Origin: Microterricola viridarii
Lineage (GTDB): Bacteria; Actinomycetota; Actinomycetes; Actinomycetales; Microbacteriaceae
DNA: 64,000 bases
Assembly: GCF_900104895.1 (NCBI RefSeq)
Contig: NZ_LT629742.1
Coordinates: 2,852,001 to 2,916,000, forward strand
Reading direction: 5' to 3'
Shown here piece by piece: positions 1 to 8,442 of the stretch (position 1 is the stretch's first letter; every line of letters begins with the position of its first letter). Under the pieces are notes generated by a model, which saw only the letters and a program-made list of their open reading frames with translations, did no database searches and was not told the DNA's origin. The position numbers were made by a program, and so were the translations under genes.

Positions 1-495
1 CGCGACGAAGAAGCCGCCGGCGACGGAGGTGTTTTTCGTGAGGGCGATGAAGACGTTGATCAGCGGCGGCACCGTCATCCGGAACGCCTGCGGCAGGATG
101 ACGAGCGTCACGCTCTGCCCGAAGCCCAGCCCGACGCTGCGCGCCGCCTCGGCCTGCCCGATCGGCACGCCGTTGATGCCCGAGCGGAGCGCCTCGGCGA
201 CGAACGGCGAGGTGTAGACGCTCAGGCCGATCATGGCGAAGACGAGGTAGCTGAAGTCCACCCCGAAGTAGGGAAGGATGAACGCGCAGAAGAACAGGAT
301 CAGCGTCAGCGGGGTGTTGCGCACCAGCTCGGTGTAGACGGTGGCGAAGCCGCGCAGCGAGGCTACCGGCGAGATGCGCATCGCCGCGATCAGCGTGCCG
401 ATGATGAATGCCGCGATGCCCGCGACGACGAGCAGCAGCAGGGTGTACCCGAACCCGCTGAAGTAGCGGGGCAGGTTCTCGATCACCGCATCCAT
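1..495 (-). CDS. Polar amino-acid ABC importer permease (HisM/GluC type), partial
   Basis: This is the first 165 residues of an integral membrane permease; the 3' end lies beyond base 1. The ATG at 495 has AAAGGA about 10 nt upstream. Hydrophobic segments lie near residues 17-37, 62-78 and 82-97. The segment ELVRNTPLTLILF near residues 56-68 is a hallmark of amino-acid ABC permeases. The cytoplasmic EAA loop, which docks on the ATPase, is visible near residues 116-136 (EAARSVGLG, then ILPQAF). It lies downstream of a solute-binding lipoprotein and an ATPase on the same strand, so it forms one uptake system for a polar amino acid. Glutamate is plausible from the gluABCD order in corynebacteria, but the substrate cannot be read from sequence. 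A second permease gene may follow outside the window. Confidence 0.92.
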   Translation of the reverse strand, partial: MDAVIENLPRYFSGFGYTLLLLVVAGIAAFIIGTLIAAMRISPVASLRGFATVYTELVRNTPLTLILFFCAFILPYFGVDFSYLVFAMIGLSVYTSPFVAEALRSGINGVPIGQAEAARSVGLGFGQSVTLVILPQAFRMTVPPLINVFIALTKNTSVAGGFFVA

Positions 496-523
496 GCGCG
501 GGAGTCCTTTCGCGAGAGCGGTT

Positions 524-557
524 GCGCGTGGGCCGGGCTGGGCCCCGGCCCACGCGC
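524..557 (-). promoter_or_regulatory. Strong intercistronic hairpin between binding protein and permease
   Basis: A perfect 14-bp G/C-rich inverted repeat (524-537 against 544-557, 5-nt loop) fills most of the gap between the lipoprotein stop and the permease start. There is no T-run after it. The position suits an mRNA-stabilising or partial-termination structure that keeps binding protein in excess over permease, as is common in ABC importers. That role is inferred. Confidence 0.6.
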
Positions 558-590
558 GTCACGCTGAGATGCGGTCGGCTGGGGCCGCGA

Positions 591-1460
591 TCAGCTGCAG
601 GGCTCGACGGCCGGCGGGTCGACGTAGGGAAGCACCGTTCCCGCGGTCGAGTTCCAGGCCTCCTCGTAGGAGCCGTCTGCGTACGCGGCCTCGAGGGTCT
701 CGTTGATGAAGGTGCAGAACTCGGTGTCGTCCTTCTTGAGGCCGATTCCGTACGGCTCCTCCGTGAACGGCTTGCCGACGACCTTGAACTCGCCCTCGTT
801 CTGCGCGGCCAGGCCGGCGAGGATCACGTTGTCGGTGCTGACGGCGACCACGTCACCGCTCCGCAGCGGCTCCAGGCAGTTCGTGTACGTGTCGGTGAGG
901 AACGGGATCGCGCCGATCTCCGCGAGCTTCTGCGCCGGCGTCGAGCCGGTCACCGAGCACACGTTCTGCCCGACGAGGTCGTCCTCGCTCTTGATCGTGT
1001 CGTTGTCGGCCAGCACCAGGATCGACTGCCCGGCCAGGTAGTACGGGCCGGCGAAGTCGACGACTTCCTTGCGCTTGTCGTTGATCGTGTAGGTGGCGAC
1101 GACGATGTCGACCTCGCCGTTCTCGATGAACGGCTCGCGGTTGGCGGAGACGGCCTCCTTCCACTGGATGTTCTCCGGTGCGATGCCGAGGCCGTTCGCG
1201 ATGATCTTGGCGATCTCGACGTCGAAGCCCTCCGGCTCGCCGTCCAGGTTGATCAGCCCGAAGAGGGGCTGGTCGAACTTCGTGCCGACGGTCATCGTGC
1301 CGGCATCCGCCAGCGCGGCCATGGTGGTGCCCTCGGCGAAGGTGGGCGCGGGGGCCGCGCTCTCGCCGCTGTCGGTCGATCCGGTGTCACCGCTCGCGCA
1401 CGCGGCGAGAGCGAGAACGCTGGCCGCGGCTAGGGCGATCAGGGGCATTCTCTTCTTCAT
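591..1460 (-). CDS. Amino-acid ABC transporter substrate-binding lipoprotein
   Basis: This is the extracytoplasmic solute-binding protein (SBP_bac_3 family) of the importer, 289 aa. The chosen ATG (1460) follows GAGG by 6 nt and gives a clean lipoprotein signal: MKKR, a hydrophobic core, then the lipobox L-A-A-C with the lipidated Cys at residue 21. An in-frame ATG ten codons upstream would add hydrophilic residues before the signal and is less likely. The mature part begins with a Ser/Gly/Asp-rich linker. It contains the family features GFDVEIAKIIANGLG and ANREPFIENGEVDIVVATYTINDKRKE. It lies 86 nt downstream of the ATPase gene and 95 nt upstream of the permease gene. The ligand is probably glutamate or a related polar amino acid, but this is not proven. 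Confidence 0.93.
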   Translation of the reverse strand: MKKRMPLIALAAASVLALAACASGDTGSTDSGESAAPAPTFAEGTTMAALADAGTMTVGTKFDQPLFGLINLDGEPEGFDVEIAKIIANGLGIAPENIQWKEAVSANREPFIENGEVDIVVATYTINDKRKEVVDFAGPYYLAGQSILVLADNDTIKSEDDLVGQNVCSVTGSTPAQKLAEIGAIPFLTDTYTNCLEPLRSGDVVAVSTDNVILAGLAAQNEGEFKVVGKPFTEEPYGIGLKKDDTEFCTFINETLEAAYADGSYEEAWNSTAGTVLPYVDPPAVEPCS

Positions 1461-1546
1461 GTTCATCCTCATTTCGTCTGGGTGATTCATGGTGGGTGGC
1501 GTTTCGGGTGTGGGTGGGGCCCTCGCGTGCGCTCAGCGCCCGGTTC

Positions 1547-2347
1547 TCAGTGTTCGAGGATCTTGGAGAGGAAGTCCTGCGCGCGGTGCGACTGCGGGTT
1601 CGAGAAGAAGTTCTCGGGGGTGGCCTCCTCGACGATCTCGCCGTCGGCCATGAACAGCACGCGGTCGGCGGCCTTGCGGGCGAAGCCCATCTCGTGGGTG
1701 ACGACGATCATCGTCATGCCGTCCTTGGCGAGGCCGATCATGACATCGAGCACCTCGTTGATCATCTCGGGGTCGAGGGCGCTGGTCGGCTCGTCCATCA
1801 GGATCAGCTTCGGGCTCATCGCCAGTGAGCGGGCGATGGCGACGCGCTGCTGCTGGCCGCCGGAGAGCTGGGCGGGCATCTTGCCGGCCTGGTTGGCGAC
1901 GCCCACCCGCTCCAGCAGCTCCATGGCCTTCTGCTTGGCCTGTGCCTTGGGGAGCTTCTTCACCTTGATCGGCGCGAGGGTCACGTTCTCCAGCACCGTC
2001 TTGTGCGAGAACAAGTTGAACGACTGGAAGACCATGCCGACGTCGGCACGCAGCCGGGCGAGCTCTGCCCCCTCCTCCGGCAGGTGCTCACCGTCGATCG
2101 TGATGGAGCCGGAGTCGATGGTCTCGAGCCGGTTGATGGCGCGACAGAGCGTCGACTTGCCTGACCCGCTCGGCCCGATCACCACCACGACCTCGCCGCG
2201 CGCGACGGTCGTGTTGATGTTCTTCAGGACGTGCAGCTCACCGAAGTGCTTGTTGACGTTGTCGATGACCACGAGGGGCTCGCCCCGTCGAACGGCGATG
2301 TTCGAGGTGGCGGGCTCCAGGCGGGCTTTCTTCGGATTTGAATCCAT
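1547..2347 (-). CDS. Amino-acid ABC transporter ATP-binding protein
   Basis: This 266-aa cytoplasmic ATPase powers the importer. Walker A is GPSGSGKST (about residues 58-66), the signature is LSGGQQQR, and Walker B is LILMDEPTSALD followed by the H-loop VVTHEMGFA. This is the GlnQ/GluA class. Start choice: the ATG at 2347 is preceded by TATGTT with exactly 6 nt between, the geometry of a leaderless transcript. A longer frame opening at 2368 would run through that -10 element. It is the first gene of the importer operon (ATPase, lipoprotein, permease). Confidence 0.93.
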   Translation of the reverse strand: MDSNPKKARLEPATSNIAVRRGEPLVVIDNVNKHFGELHVLKNINTTVARGEVVVVIGPSGSGKSTLCRAINRLETIDSGSITIDGEHLPEEGAELARLRADVGMVFQSFNLFSHKTVLENVTLAPIKVKKLPKAQAKQKAMELLERVGVANQAGKMPAQLSGGQQQRVAIARSLAMSPKLILMDEPTSALDPEMINEVLDVMIGLAKDGMTMIVVTHEMGFARKAADRVLFMADGEIVEEATPENFFSNPQSHRAQDFLSKILEH

Positions 2348-2353
2348 ACCCCC

Positions 2354-2359
2354 AACATA
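2354..2359 (-). promoter_or_regulatory. -10 element of the amino-acid importer operon (leaderless)
   Basis: TATGTT on the minus strand lies 6 nt before the ATG of the ATPase gene, so transcription should start at or within a base of the start codon. No convincing -35 hexamer was found. Confidence 0.55.
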
Positions 2360-2381
2360 GGGACACAAGACCCTGTTGCGT

Positions 2382-2398
2382 CACCCCTTCGAGGGGTG
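2382..2398 (-). terminator. Candidate hairpin after the rRNA methyltransferase gene
   Basis: CACCCCT-TCG-AGGGGTG is a perfect 7-bp stem with a 3-nt loop. It lies between the methyltransferase stop (2439) and the importer start. It lacks a T-tract, so it is a weak intrinsic terminator at best. Confidence 0.35.
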
Positions 2399-2438
2399 GT
2401 TACACAACCGTTACGGGGCCGCAGCTGCGGGGGCTCTG

Positions 2439-3251
2439 CTACCGGTCGCTGGCGCTGCGCTGGGCGAAGGCGGACTCGTAGAGGCAGACGGATGCCGCGG
2501 TCGCGAGGTTCATCGACTCGGCCTGGCCGTAGATCGGCACCATGACGGAGCGCTCGGCCAGCGCCAGCTTCTCGTCGGTGAGGCCGCGGGCTTCGTTGCC
2601 GAACAGCCAGGCGGTCGGCTCGGCCAGCAGGCCGGTGGCACGCACCTCGAGCATGTCCTCACCCTTGACGTCGGCGGCGATCAGCTGCAGGCCGGCCTCG
2701 CGCACGCGGAGGCGCACGTCTTCCAGCTCGACGTCGATGGCGATCGGCAGGTGGAACAGGCTGCCGGTGGTGGAGCGGACCACCTTGGGGTTGTACAGGT
2801 CGACGGAGCGGCCGGTCAGGATCACGGCGTCGGCGCCTGCGGCATCCGCCGCGCGGATGATCGTTCCTGCGTTGCCGGGGTCGCGGACCTCTTCGAGGAT
2901 GGCGATGAGCTTCGGCTTGCCGGCGAAGATGTCCTTCAGGGCGGTCGGGAAGACGCGGCAGACGGCGATGAAGCCCTGCGGGGTGACGGTGTCGGCCATC
3001 GCGTTCAGCACCTGCTCGGTGACGAACTCGAACGGGACGTCGGCCTCCTCGGCCGCCTGGGCGATCTCCGGATAGCGGTCCAGCGCGGTCGGCGTTCCGA
3101 ACAGCTCCTGCACCAGCTCCGGGCGGAAGTTCAGGGCCTCGGCGACGGCCTGCGGGCCCTCGAGCAGGAAGAATCCGCTCTCGACCCTCGCAGCCTTCTT
3201 CGCCAACTTGGCTACGGAGCGAACGCGGGGAGAACGAGGATTTTCAAGCAT
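2439..3251 (-). CDS. SpoU/TrmH-family RNA 2'-O-methyltransferase
   Basis: This 270-aa SPOUT-class methyltransferase probably uses SAM to 2'-O-methylate a ribose in rRNA or tRNA. The three SpoU motifs are present: VRDPGNAGTIIRAADAAGADAV (the Asn-containing motif 1), WLFGNEARGL (motif 2) and ESMNLATAASVCLYE (motif 3, knot and SAM pocket). An N-terminal substrate-binding domain precedes them. The ATG at 3251 has TAGACT 6 nt upstream, which points to a leaderless transcript. It sits just after rplT, a common actinobacterial position (often called TsnR or RlmB-like). The exact target nucleotide is unknown. Confidence 0.9.
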   Translation of the reverse strand: MLENPRSPRVRSVAKLAKKAARVESGFFLLEGPQAVAEALNFRPELVQELFGTPTALDRYPEIAQAAEEADVPFEFVTEQVLNAMADTVTPQGFIAVCRVFPTALKDIFAGKPKLIAILEEVRDPGNAGTIIRAADAAGADAVILTGRSVDLYNPKVVRSTTGSLFHLPIAIDVELEDVRLRVREAGLQLIAADVKGEDMLEVRATGLLAEPTAWLFGNEARGLTDEKLALAERSVMVPIYGQAESMNLATAASVCLYESAFAQRSASDR

Positions 3252-3257
3252 GCCTCA

Positions 3258-3263
3258 AGTCTA
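3258..3263 (-). promoter_or_regulatory. -10 element of the SpoU methyltransferase gene
   Basis: TAGACT on the minus strand is separated from the ATG at 3251 by 6 nt. This is a leaderless arrangement that separates the gene from the rplT operon. Confidence 0.5.
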
Positions 3264-3274
3264 CCGACAGCACG

Positions 3275-3310
3275 AAAAAGGCCCGACACCACGCGGGTGT
3301 CGGGCCTTCT
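3275..3310 (-). terminator. Rho-independent terminator of infC-rpmI-rplT
   Basis: A 13-bp stem (AAGGCCCGACACC and its complement around a short loop, 3278-3290 against 3296-3308) is followed on the minus strand by TTTTT-type sequence. It lies 14 nt after the rplT stop codon and is a classic intrinsic terminator. Confidence 0.9.
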
Positions 3311-3324
3311 CAAGATGGTGATGC

Positions 3325-3717
3325 TTACGCAGCAACCTTCGCCTTGGGAGCGTTGACGTCGGCGGGCAGCGCCTTCTTCGCGGTCTGCACGAGGGCAGCG
3401 AAGGTGGCGGGCTCGTTGACGGCCAGCTCGGCCAGGATGCGACGGTCAACCTGCACGCCAGCCAGGCCGAGGCCCTGGATGAGGCGGTTGTAGGTCATGC
3501 CGTTGGCACGCGACGCAGCGTTGATGCGCTGGATCCACAGACGACGGAACTCACCCTTGCGGGCACGGCGGTCGCGGAAGCTGTAGACCAGCGAGTGCGT
3601 GACCTGCTCCTTGGCCTTACGGTAGAGGCGCGAACGCTGGCCGCGGTAGCCCTTGGCGCGCTCGAGGATAACCCGACGCTTCTTGTGGGCGTTGACGGCC
3701 CTCTTTACTCTTGCCAT
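3325..3717 (-). CDS. rplT: 50S ribosomal protein L20
   Basis: L20 binds 23S rRNA early in large-subunit assembly. The 130-aa product begins [15 protein letters not shown], has the conserved [20 protein letters not shown] region, and continues [20 protein letters not shown]. It is slightly longer than the usual 117-120 aa because of an Ala/Lys-rich C-terminal tail, as in other actinobacteria. It is the last gene of infC-rpmI-rplT, 44 nt after rpmI. Confidence 0.98.
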   Translation of the reverse strand: MARVKRAVNAHKKRRVILERAKGYRGQRSRLYRKAKEQVTHSLVYSFRDRRARKGEFRRLWIQRINAASRANGMTYNRLIQGLGLAGVQVDRRILAELAVNEPATFAALVQTAKKALPADVNAPKAKVAA

Positions 3718-3761
3718 TTTTGTTTCTTCCTAACGGGTGTGACGGCGGGTGATCGAAAGGA

Positions 3762-3956
3762 TCAGCGACCGAGAAGCTTCTTGATGACCTTGGCGTCTGC
3801 CGGAGCCAGCACCTGGTCCTGGTTCAGGCGAGCCTTGCGCTTCGAGGCCTTGACCTCGAGGTTGTGACGCATTCCGGCCTGCTGCTTCATGATCTTGCCG
3901 CTGCCGGTGACCTTGAAGCGCTTCTTGGACCCGGAGTGGGTCTTCTGCTTAGGCAT
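3762..3956 (-). CDS. rpmI: 50S ribosomal protein L35
   Basis: This 64-aa basic large-subunit protein starts [21 protein letters not shown], the usual L35 N-terminus. A frame reaching further upstream exists but would precede the conserved MPKQK start. Its first 8 bases overlap the end of infC, so the two are probably translationally coupled. Confidence 0.97.
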   Translation of the reverse strand: MPKQKTHSGSKKRFKVTGSGKIMKQQAGMRHNLEVKASKRKARLNQDQVLAPADAKVIKKLLGR

Positions 3957-4545
3957 TGTTTTCCTCCTGCTTCGCCGCTTTAGTCGCGGCCCGATTTGCG
4001 TTGGCCTCACCCTTGACCTCTGACTTGTTCTTCAGAGGACCAATGACCATGACCATGTTTCGACCGTCGATGGTGGGGGTCGATTCGACAGAACCGTACT
4101 CCGCCACATCTTCGGCAAATTTCTGGAGCAGGCGCACGCCCTGATCGGGGCGGGACTGCTCGCGACCACGGAACAAGATCATTGCTTTGACCTTGTCGCC
4201 GCCCTGGAGGAAGCCGATGGCGCGCTTCATCTTGGTCTCGTAGTCGTGCTTGTCAATCTTGAGACGGAACCGGACCTCTTTGAGGATCGTGTTCGCCTGG
4301 TTGCGACGGGCTTCCTTCGCCTTCTGCGCAGCCTCGTACTTGAACTTGCCGAAATCCATGATCTTGGCCACGGGGGGCTTCGAGTTGGGGGCAACCTCAA
4401 CGAGATCGAGGTCAGCCTCCTGCGCCATGCGCAGTGCGACCTCAATTTTGACGACGCCGACCTGCTCGCCACCAGGGCCGACGAGGCGGACCTCTGGCAC
4501 TCGGATGCGGTCGTTTGTACGGGGATCGGTGATGCGAGTCTCCAT
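3949..4545 (-). CDS. infC: Translation initiation factor IF-3
   Basis: IF-3 keeps the ribosomal subunits apart and proofreads initiator tRNA and the start codon. The product (198 aa from the ATG) has the N-domain with [22 protein letters not shown], the linker [17 protein letters not shown], and the C-domain [24 protein letters not shown]. The start is uncertain. The ATG at 4545 has only a poor ribosome-binding site, whereas GGAG lies 6 nt before an in-frame ATC at 4533. Many infC genes begin with a non-AUG codon (AUU in E. coli) as part of autoregulation, so a 194-aa product starting at ATC is a serious alternative. It overlaps rpmI by 8 nt. Confidence 0.96.
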   Translation of the reverse strand: METRITDPRTNDRIRVPEVRLVGPGGEQVGVVKIEVALRMAQEADLDLVEVAPNSKPPVAKIMDFGKFKYEAAQKAKEARRNQANTILKEVRFRLKIDKHDYETKMKRAIGFLQGGDKVKAMILFRGREQSRPDQGVRLLQKFAEDVAEYGSVESTPTIDGRNMVMVIGPLKNKSEVKGEANANRAATKAAKQEENNA

Positions 4546-4735
4546 CTACTCAAGATTCAGCCACTGTCACAGTGCGGATGCCCTGTGACGGACGAAGAGG
4601 AGAGATTCACGCAAAGACCACTCGTGCGAACACGAGCTTTCTTGCTGCACCCTGGCTGCCTTCCCGCGCCCCAGTCGAAACTGTTCTGCGGGAAAACGGA
4701 GTGCTAACTACCCGGTAACCTAGTGAAGCGGTCAA
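4546..4735 (-). promoter_or_regulatory. infC operon promoter and structured leader
   Basis: A candidate promoter is TTGACC (4735-4730) with GTAGTT about 18 nt downstream (4711-4706), implying a leader of roughly 150 nt. The leader holds a 6-bp stem closed by a UUCG loop on the transcript (4621-4636) and a 13-nt palindrome, CACTGT-C-ACAGTG, at 4562-4574. Leaders of this operon are often targets of L20 or IF-3 autoregulation, but no known leader family was recognised here. Confidence 0.4.
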
Positions 4736-4811
4736 GCGCGGGTGGGAGAATATCCACTTTCGTCACGGAGCATTCGCTCCGTAGCCCAGATGAGCCTAGC
4801 AGAGGAATGCC

Positions 4812-5192
4812 TTGAGCAATAATTTTGATGAAAACCCGGCATTCGACGAGAACGCCGCAGCAGCACAGGCCGCCGAGGCCACCCGTGACATTGCCGACGT
4901 GCCAGCGGTTGAGGTCATCACGACCACCGCCGTGCACCTGATGAGCGCGGCCGCCGTCAAGTGCGGCCTGGCCGACGACCCCGAGACGCAGCAGGACCTG
5001 GACGAGGCGCGCAAGCTCATCAACGCCCTTGCCGGCCTGATCACCGCCGCCGCCCCCGAGATCAGCGACATGCACGCCCGCAGCCTGCGCGACGGCCTGC
5101 GCTCCCTGCAGCTGGCCTTCCGCGAGGCCTCCGTCATCCCGGATGCCATCGGCCAGGGCCCGGGCGAGAAGTACACCGGCCCCGTCAACTAG
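4812..5192 (+). CDS. DUF1844 domain protein
   Basis: This is a 126-aa acidic cytoplasmic protein with the DUF1844 pattern: VITTTAVHLMSAAAVKCGLADDPETQQDLDEARKLINALAGLI in the centre, ending with a helical RSLRDGLRSLQLAFREAS. The function is unknown. The gene commonly sits divergent from infC in actinobacteria, as here. The TTG at 4812 is the first start in frame, and no strong Shine-Dalgarno sequence precedes it. The C-terminal GPGEKYTGPVN tail is typical of the family. Confidence 0.85.
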   Translation: MSNNFDENPAFDENAAAAQAAEATRDIADVPAVEVITTTAVHLMSAAAVKCGLADDPETQQDLDEARKLINALAGLITAAAPEISDMHARSLRDGLRSLQLAFREASVIPDAIGQGPGEKYTGPVN

Positions 5193-5261
5193 GCAGCCAC
5201 ACCCGGCGGCCACACTAGGCAGCCACACCCGGCCGGCGCGCGGCCGCGCGGAGCGAGAGGC

Positions 5262-6725
5262 TCAGCGCGGCGGCAGCGCCGCCCGCACGGCGTCGACCGT
5301 GGTGCGCACCTCGTCGGCGTCCGTCGCCCAGTTGCTCACCGAGAACCGCAGCACGGCCCGATCGTGCCAGTGCGACGGCGAGGCCAGCACGCGGCCCTCT
5401 GCCAGCAGGCGCTCCCCCAGTGCCGTGGTCGCCTCGTCATCCGGCATCGCCATGCAGACTTGGGTGAACACGACATCGTTGAGGATGCTGACGCCGGGCA
5501 GCGCCGCGAGCTCCTCCGCGAGTCTGCTCGCGTTCTGGGCGAGCCCGGTGACCAGCTCCTCGACCCCGTCGCGGCCGAGCCAGCGCAGGGTGGCCAGGAG
5601 GGGGACGCCGCGTGCGCGGCGGGACATCTCCGGCACCTTCTCGAACGGGTCGGCCCCGGCCGCCGGCGCGAGCAGGTAGCTCGCGTGCACGCCGAATGCC
5701 GTGTGCAGCGCGGTGGGGCGGGCGACGATCGCCACCCCGCAGTCGTAGGGCACGTTGAGGGTCTTGTGGGCGTCGGTCGCCCAGGAGTCGGCGAGCTCGT
5801 ACCCGGCGGTCAGGTGACGGAGACCCGGGGCGGCGCCCGCCCAGAGCCCGAAGGCGCCGTCGACGTGCTGCCAGGCGCAGGCGGCCCGGCACAGGGCGGA
5901 TGCCGCGGCGAAGTCGTCGAACGCCCCCGAGTGGATGTTCCCCGCCTGCAGGCAGACGATCGTCGGGCCGCTCCCCTCGCCGAGCGCCCGCGCGAGCCCG
6001 GCGATGCTGATCCGGCCGTGCGCGTCGGCGGGGACCAGGGTGGCCTCGCCGAGCCCGAGGTAGCGTGCGGCGAGGTCGACCGCGCCGTGCCGTTCTGCGC
6101 CGGCGATGAGGCGGATTCGCGGGGCGCCGCTCAGGCCGTCGCGGTTCACGTCCCAGCCCGCCTGCTCGAGCACGTGCTGGCGGCCGGCGGCCAGCCCGAC
6201 GAAGTTGGCGGCCGTCGCGCCCGTCACGAAGCCGACGTCGGAGCTGCCCGGCAGGCCGAGCAGCTGCAGCAGCCACTCGCCCGCCAGCTCCTCCGCGGCG
6301 ATCACGCCGGGTGTCGCGTCGCGCATCCCCGCGTTCTGGTCCCAGGCGCTCACCAGCCAGTCGGCGGCGAGGGCGACCGGATAGGTGCCGCCCATCACCC
6401 AGCCGAAGAAGCGGCCGGACTGGCTCGCCATCAGCCCCGGCTCGACCGCTGCGGCGAGCTGCTCGATCACGGACTCGGCCTCGAGCCCGTGCGGCGGCAG
6501 CTCCCGGCCGATGGCCGCCTTCACCTGGTCGATGTCGTGGGTGGCGGGGATCGGGCGGCTGAAGACGCCGTCCAGCCAGCGCCTGGCCACGCCGGCGGCG
6601 GTGTCGAGCACCGCGTCGTAGTCCGCCGTCGGTGCCGGGGCTGTCTGGGTGCCCCCGCTGAGCGGAACGGGATCCATCGGGGTGTCGGGATCCGACGGGG
6701 CGTGTGAAGGCTGAGAAGTGTCCAT
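5262..6725 (-). CDS. PLP-dependent group II amino-acid decarboxylase family protein
   Basis: This is a 487-aa fold-type I PLP enzyme of the aromatic/glutamate/2,4-diaminobutyrate decarboxylase group. The Schiff-base lysine is in SWATDAHKTLNVPYDCG. The upstream HVDGAFGLWAG carries the Asp that pairs with the pyridine nitrogen, and GFVTGATAANFVGL is the glycine-rich phosphate site. The ATG at 6725 is preceded by a weak site; an in-frame TTG at 6791 would add a basic low-complexity stretch and seems less likely. It follows the SseB-like gene on the same strand. No transporter or partner enzyme indicates the substrate, so decarboxylation of a specific amino acid should not be asserted. Confidence 0.85.
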   Translation of the reverse strand: MDTSQPSHAPSDPDTPMDPVPLSGGTQTAPAPTADYDAVLDTAAGVARRWLDGVFSRPIPATHDIDQVKAAIGRELPPHGLEAESVIEQLAAAVEPGLMASQSGRFFGWVMGGTYPVALAADWLVSAWDQNAGMRDATPGVIAAEELAGEWLLQLLGLPGSSDVGFVTGATAANFVGLAAGRQHVLEQAGWDVNRDGLSGAPRIRLIAGAERHGAVDLAARYLGLGEATLVPADAHGRISIAGLARALGEGSGPTIVCLQAGNIHSGAFDDFAAASALCRAACAWQHVDGAFGLWAGAAPGLRHLTAGYELADSWATDAHKTLNVPYDCGVAIVARPTALHTAFGVHASYLLAPAAGADPFEKVPEMSRRARGVPLLATLRWLGRDGVEELVTGLAQNASRLAEELAALPGVSILNDVVFTQVCMAMPDDEATTALGERLLAEGRVLASPSHWHDRAVLRFSVSNWATDADEVRTTVDAVRAALPPR

Positions 6726-6800
6726 CCGGAGACCTGGATTCTGCGCGCGGCGCGCTCCCCCGATTCTCCGCCCGCTCCCCCGGTCCGTCAACGGCGCGGC

Positions 6801-7658
6801 TCAGGCGGAGCGGACCAGCTTCACCGTGAGCGAGTCGACCTGCGTGGCGATGACGTCGCTGGCGGCCCAGCGCTGCGCGAGTCGGGCGAGGGTCGCGTCG
6901 AGCAGCTCGCGGGTGAGGCCGTCGACGAGCTCGAGCCGCACGATCAGCTCCGGGCCGGCCAGCACTGCGCCGGGGTCGCCGGGCACGAGGGTGACGGAGA
7001 GCACGGAGAGCTCGGTGCGCACCGAGTGCTGGAAGGCCTCGAGCACCTCGCCGGACTCGAAGCTCGGCCGCCACTCCTGTGCCTGCGCGATCGCCCAGAG
7101 GGCGGGGCGGCGCAGCGCGAACTCGGTCGGCGAGAGCGGGTCGAGCACGACGAGGTCGGTGTTCTCGCTGGCGGCGGCCAGCGCGACGCGCACGCCGTCG
7201 GCCGGCACCGGCCTGGCCCGCGGGTTCCATCTGGCCATCGCCCGCACCGAGCTGAACACGGGCAGCACGTTGCGGCCGTCCGGTCCGGCGACGGTGACGA
7301 TCGAGAGCTCCTGGCTCTTGTCGATCGTGTGGCCGTGCTCGTTCTCGCCGGCCTCACCGAGGTGGGCGACGAGCGGGATCAGCAGTCGGGCGCCGCGCAG
7401 GGCGTCGACGACGCCGGCCTGCCCGTGCTCCCCCGCCCGGAAGCGGGCGAGGGCGTCCAGCAACTCCGGCGGCGCGGAGCCGTCATCCTCTGCGTGCGTG
7501 TTCTCGTCGAAGCTGCGGCCGGCCCAGGGCTGGCCGGCGGAGTCGGCGAGGTGCGCGGGAAGCTGCGGCGCTGCACCGGGTTGCGGCTGCGCCGGGTCGG
7601 CTGGCGTCGGGTCGGCTGGCGTCGGGTCGGGTCGCATTGGTTCGGGCTGCGTGGGCAC
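6801..7658 (-). CDS. SseB-family protein
   Basis: The 285-aa product has the SseB N-terminal domain: FRAGEHGQAGVVDALRGARLLIPLV, then VLPVFSSVRAMARWNPRARPVP. The cellular role of this family is poorly defined. The first 40 residues are low-complexity Pro/Ala/Asp with PTPAD repeats, encoded by 15-bp direct repeats near 7597-7630. It lies 19 nt downstream of hisA, a conserved actinobacterial arrangement, and is probably co-transcribed with it. Confidence 0.85.
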   Translation of the reverse strand: MPTQPEPMRPDPTPADPTPADPAQPQPGAAPQLPAHLADSAGQPWAGRSFDENTHAEDDGSAPPELLDALARFRAGEHGQAGVVDALRGARLLIPLVAHLGEAGENEHGHTIDKSQELSIVTVAGPDGRNVLPVFSSVRAMARWNPRARPVPADGVRVALAAASENTDLVVLDPLSPTEFALRRPALWAIAQAQEWRPSFESGEVLEAFQHSVRTELSVLSVTLVPGDPGAVLAGPELIVRLELVDGLTRELLDATLARLAQRWAASDVIATQVDSLTVKLVRSA

Positions 7659-7677
7659 GGGCTGCTCGGGGTCCGGC

Positions 7678-8424
7678 TCAGTCGCTCGCGACGTCCAGCG
7701 CCTCGGCCAGCGTGAATGCGCCCGCGTAGAGCGCCTTGCCGACGATGGCGCCCTCGAGGCCGCCGGGGACGAGCTGGCGCAGGGCCGCGATGTCGTCGAG
7801 GTTGGAGATGCCGCCGGAGGCGACGACGGGGCGGTGGGTGCGCGCCATGACCTGCTTGAGCAGTTCGATGTTCGGCCCCTGCAGCGTGCCGTCCTTGGTC
7901 ACGTCGGTGACGACGTAGCGGGCACAGCCGGCGCTCTCGAGGCGGTCCAGCACGGACCAGAGGTCGCCGCCGTCCTGCGTCCAGCCGCGGGCGGCCAGCG
8001 TGGTGCCGCGCACGTCGAGGCCGACGGCGATGGCGTCGCCGTACTGGGCGATGACGCTGGCGGCCCACTCGGGGTTCTCGAGTGCGGCGGTGCCGAGGTT
8101 GATGCGCTTGGCGCCCATGTCGAGGGCGGATTCCAGCGAGGCGTCGTCGCGGATGCCGCCGGACAGCTCGATGTGCACGCCCTTGACCTGGCGCAGCACC
8201 TTCTTGACCACGCTGTGGTTGTTGCCCCGGCCGAATGCGGCGTCGAGGTCGACCAGGTGGATCCACTCGGCGCCCTGGGCGGCCCAGTCGGCCGCGGCGT
8301 CGACGGGGTCGCCGTAGTTGGTCTCGGTGCCGGCCTCGCCCTGGGTCAGGCGCACGGCCTTTCCGCCGGCGATGTCAACAGCGGGCAGAAGCACAAGACG
8401 CGGGGTCTTGTTGAACTCACTCAT
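7678..8424 (-). CDS. hisA: Phosphoribosyl isomerase (HisA/PriA)
   Basis: This 248-aa (beta/alpha)8 enzyme isomerises ProFAR to PRFAR in histidine synthesis. In many actinobacteria the enzyme (PriA) also performs the TrpF step of tryptophan synthesis. [15 protein letters not shown] carries the catalytic Asp near the N-terminus, and the second half-barrel has [14 protein letters not shown] with the other Asp. [14 protein letters not shown] and [11 protein letters not shown] are the two phosphate-binding repeats. The ATG at 8424 is preceded by AAGGA; the frame upstream of it is not conserved in character. Whether it is bifunctional depends on whether a separate trpF exists elsewhere. Confidence 0.96.
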   Translation of the reverse strand: MSEFNKTPRLVLLPAVDIAGGKAVRLTQGEAGTETNYGDPVDAAADWAAQGAEWIHLVDLDAAFGRGNNHSVVKKVLRQVKGVHIELSGGIRDDASLESALDMGAKRINLGTAALENPEWAASVIAQYGDAIAVGLDVRGTTLAARGWTQDGGDLWSVLDRLESAGCARYVVTDVTKDGTLQGPNIELLKQVMARTHRPVVASGGISNLDDIAALRQLVPGGLEGAIVGKALYAGAFTLAEALDVASD

Positions 8425-8442
8425 GATTGTCCTTGACTCGAT

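Noticed and set aside
4701-4709. CIRCE operator upstream of infC
   Set aside because: Only one half (GTGCTAACT on the plus strand, close to the GAGTGCTAA arm) is present; the second arm at 9-nt spacing is missing.
4546-4735. Non-coding RNA (SRP RNA or similar) upstream of infC
   Set aside because: GGAAGGCAGC-like sequence recalls the SRP core, but the flanking helices and tetraloop do not match. A leader is more likely.
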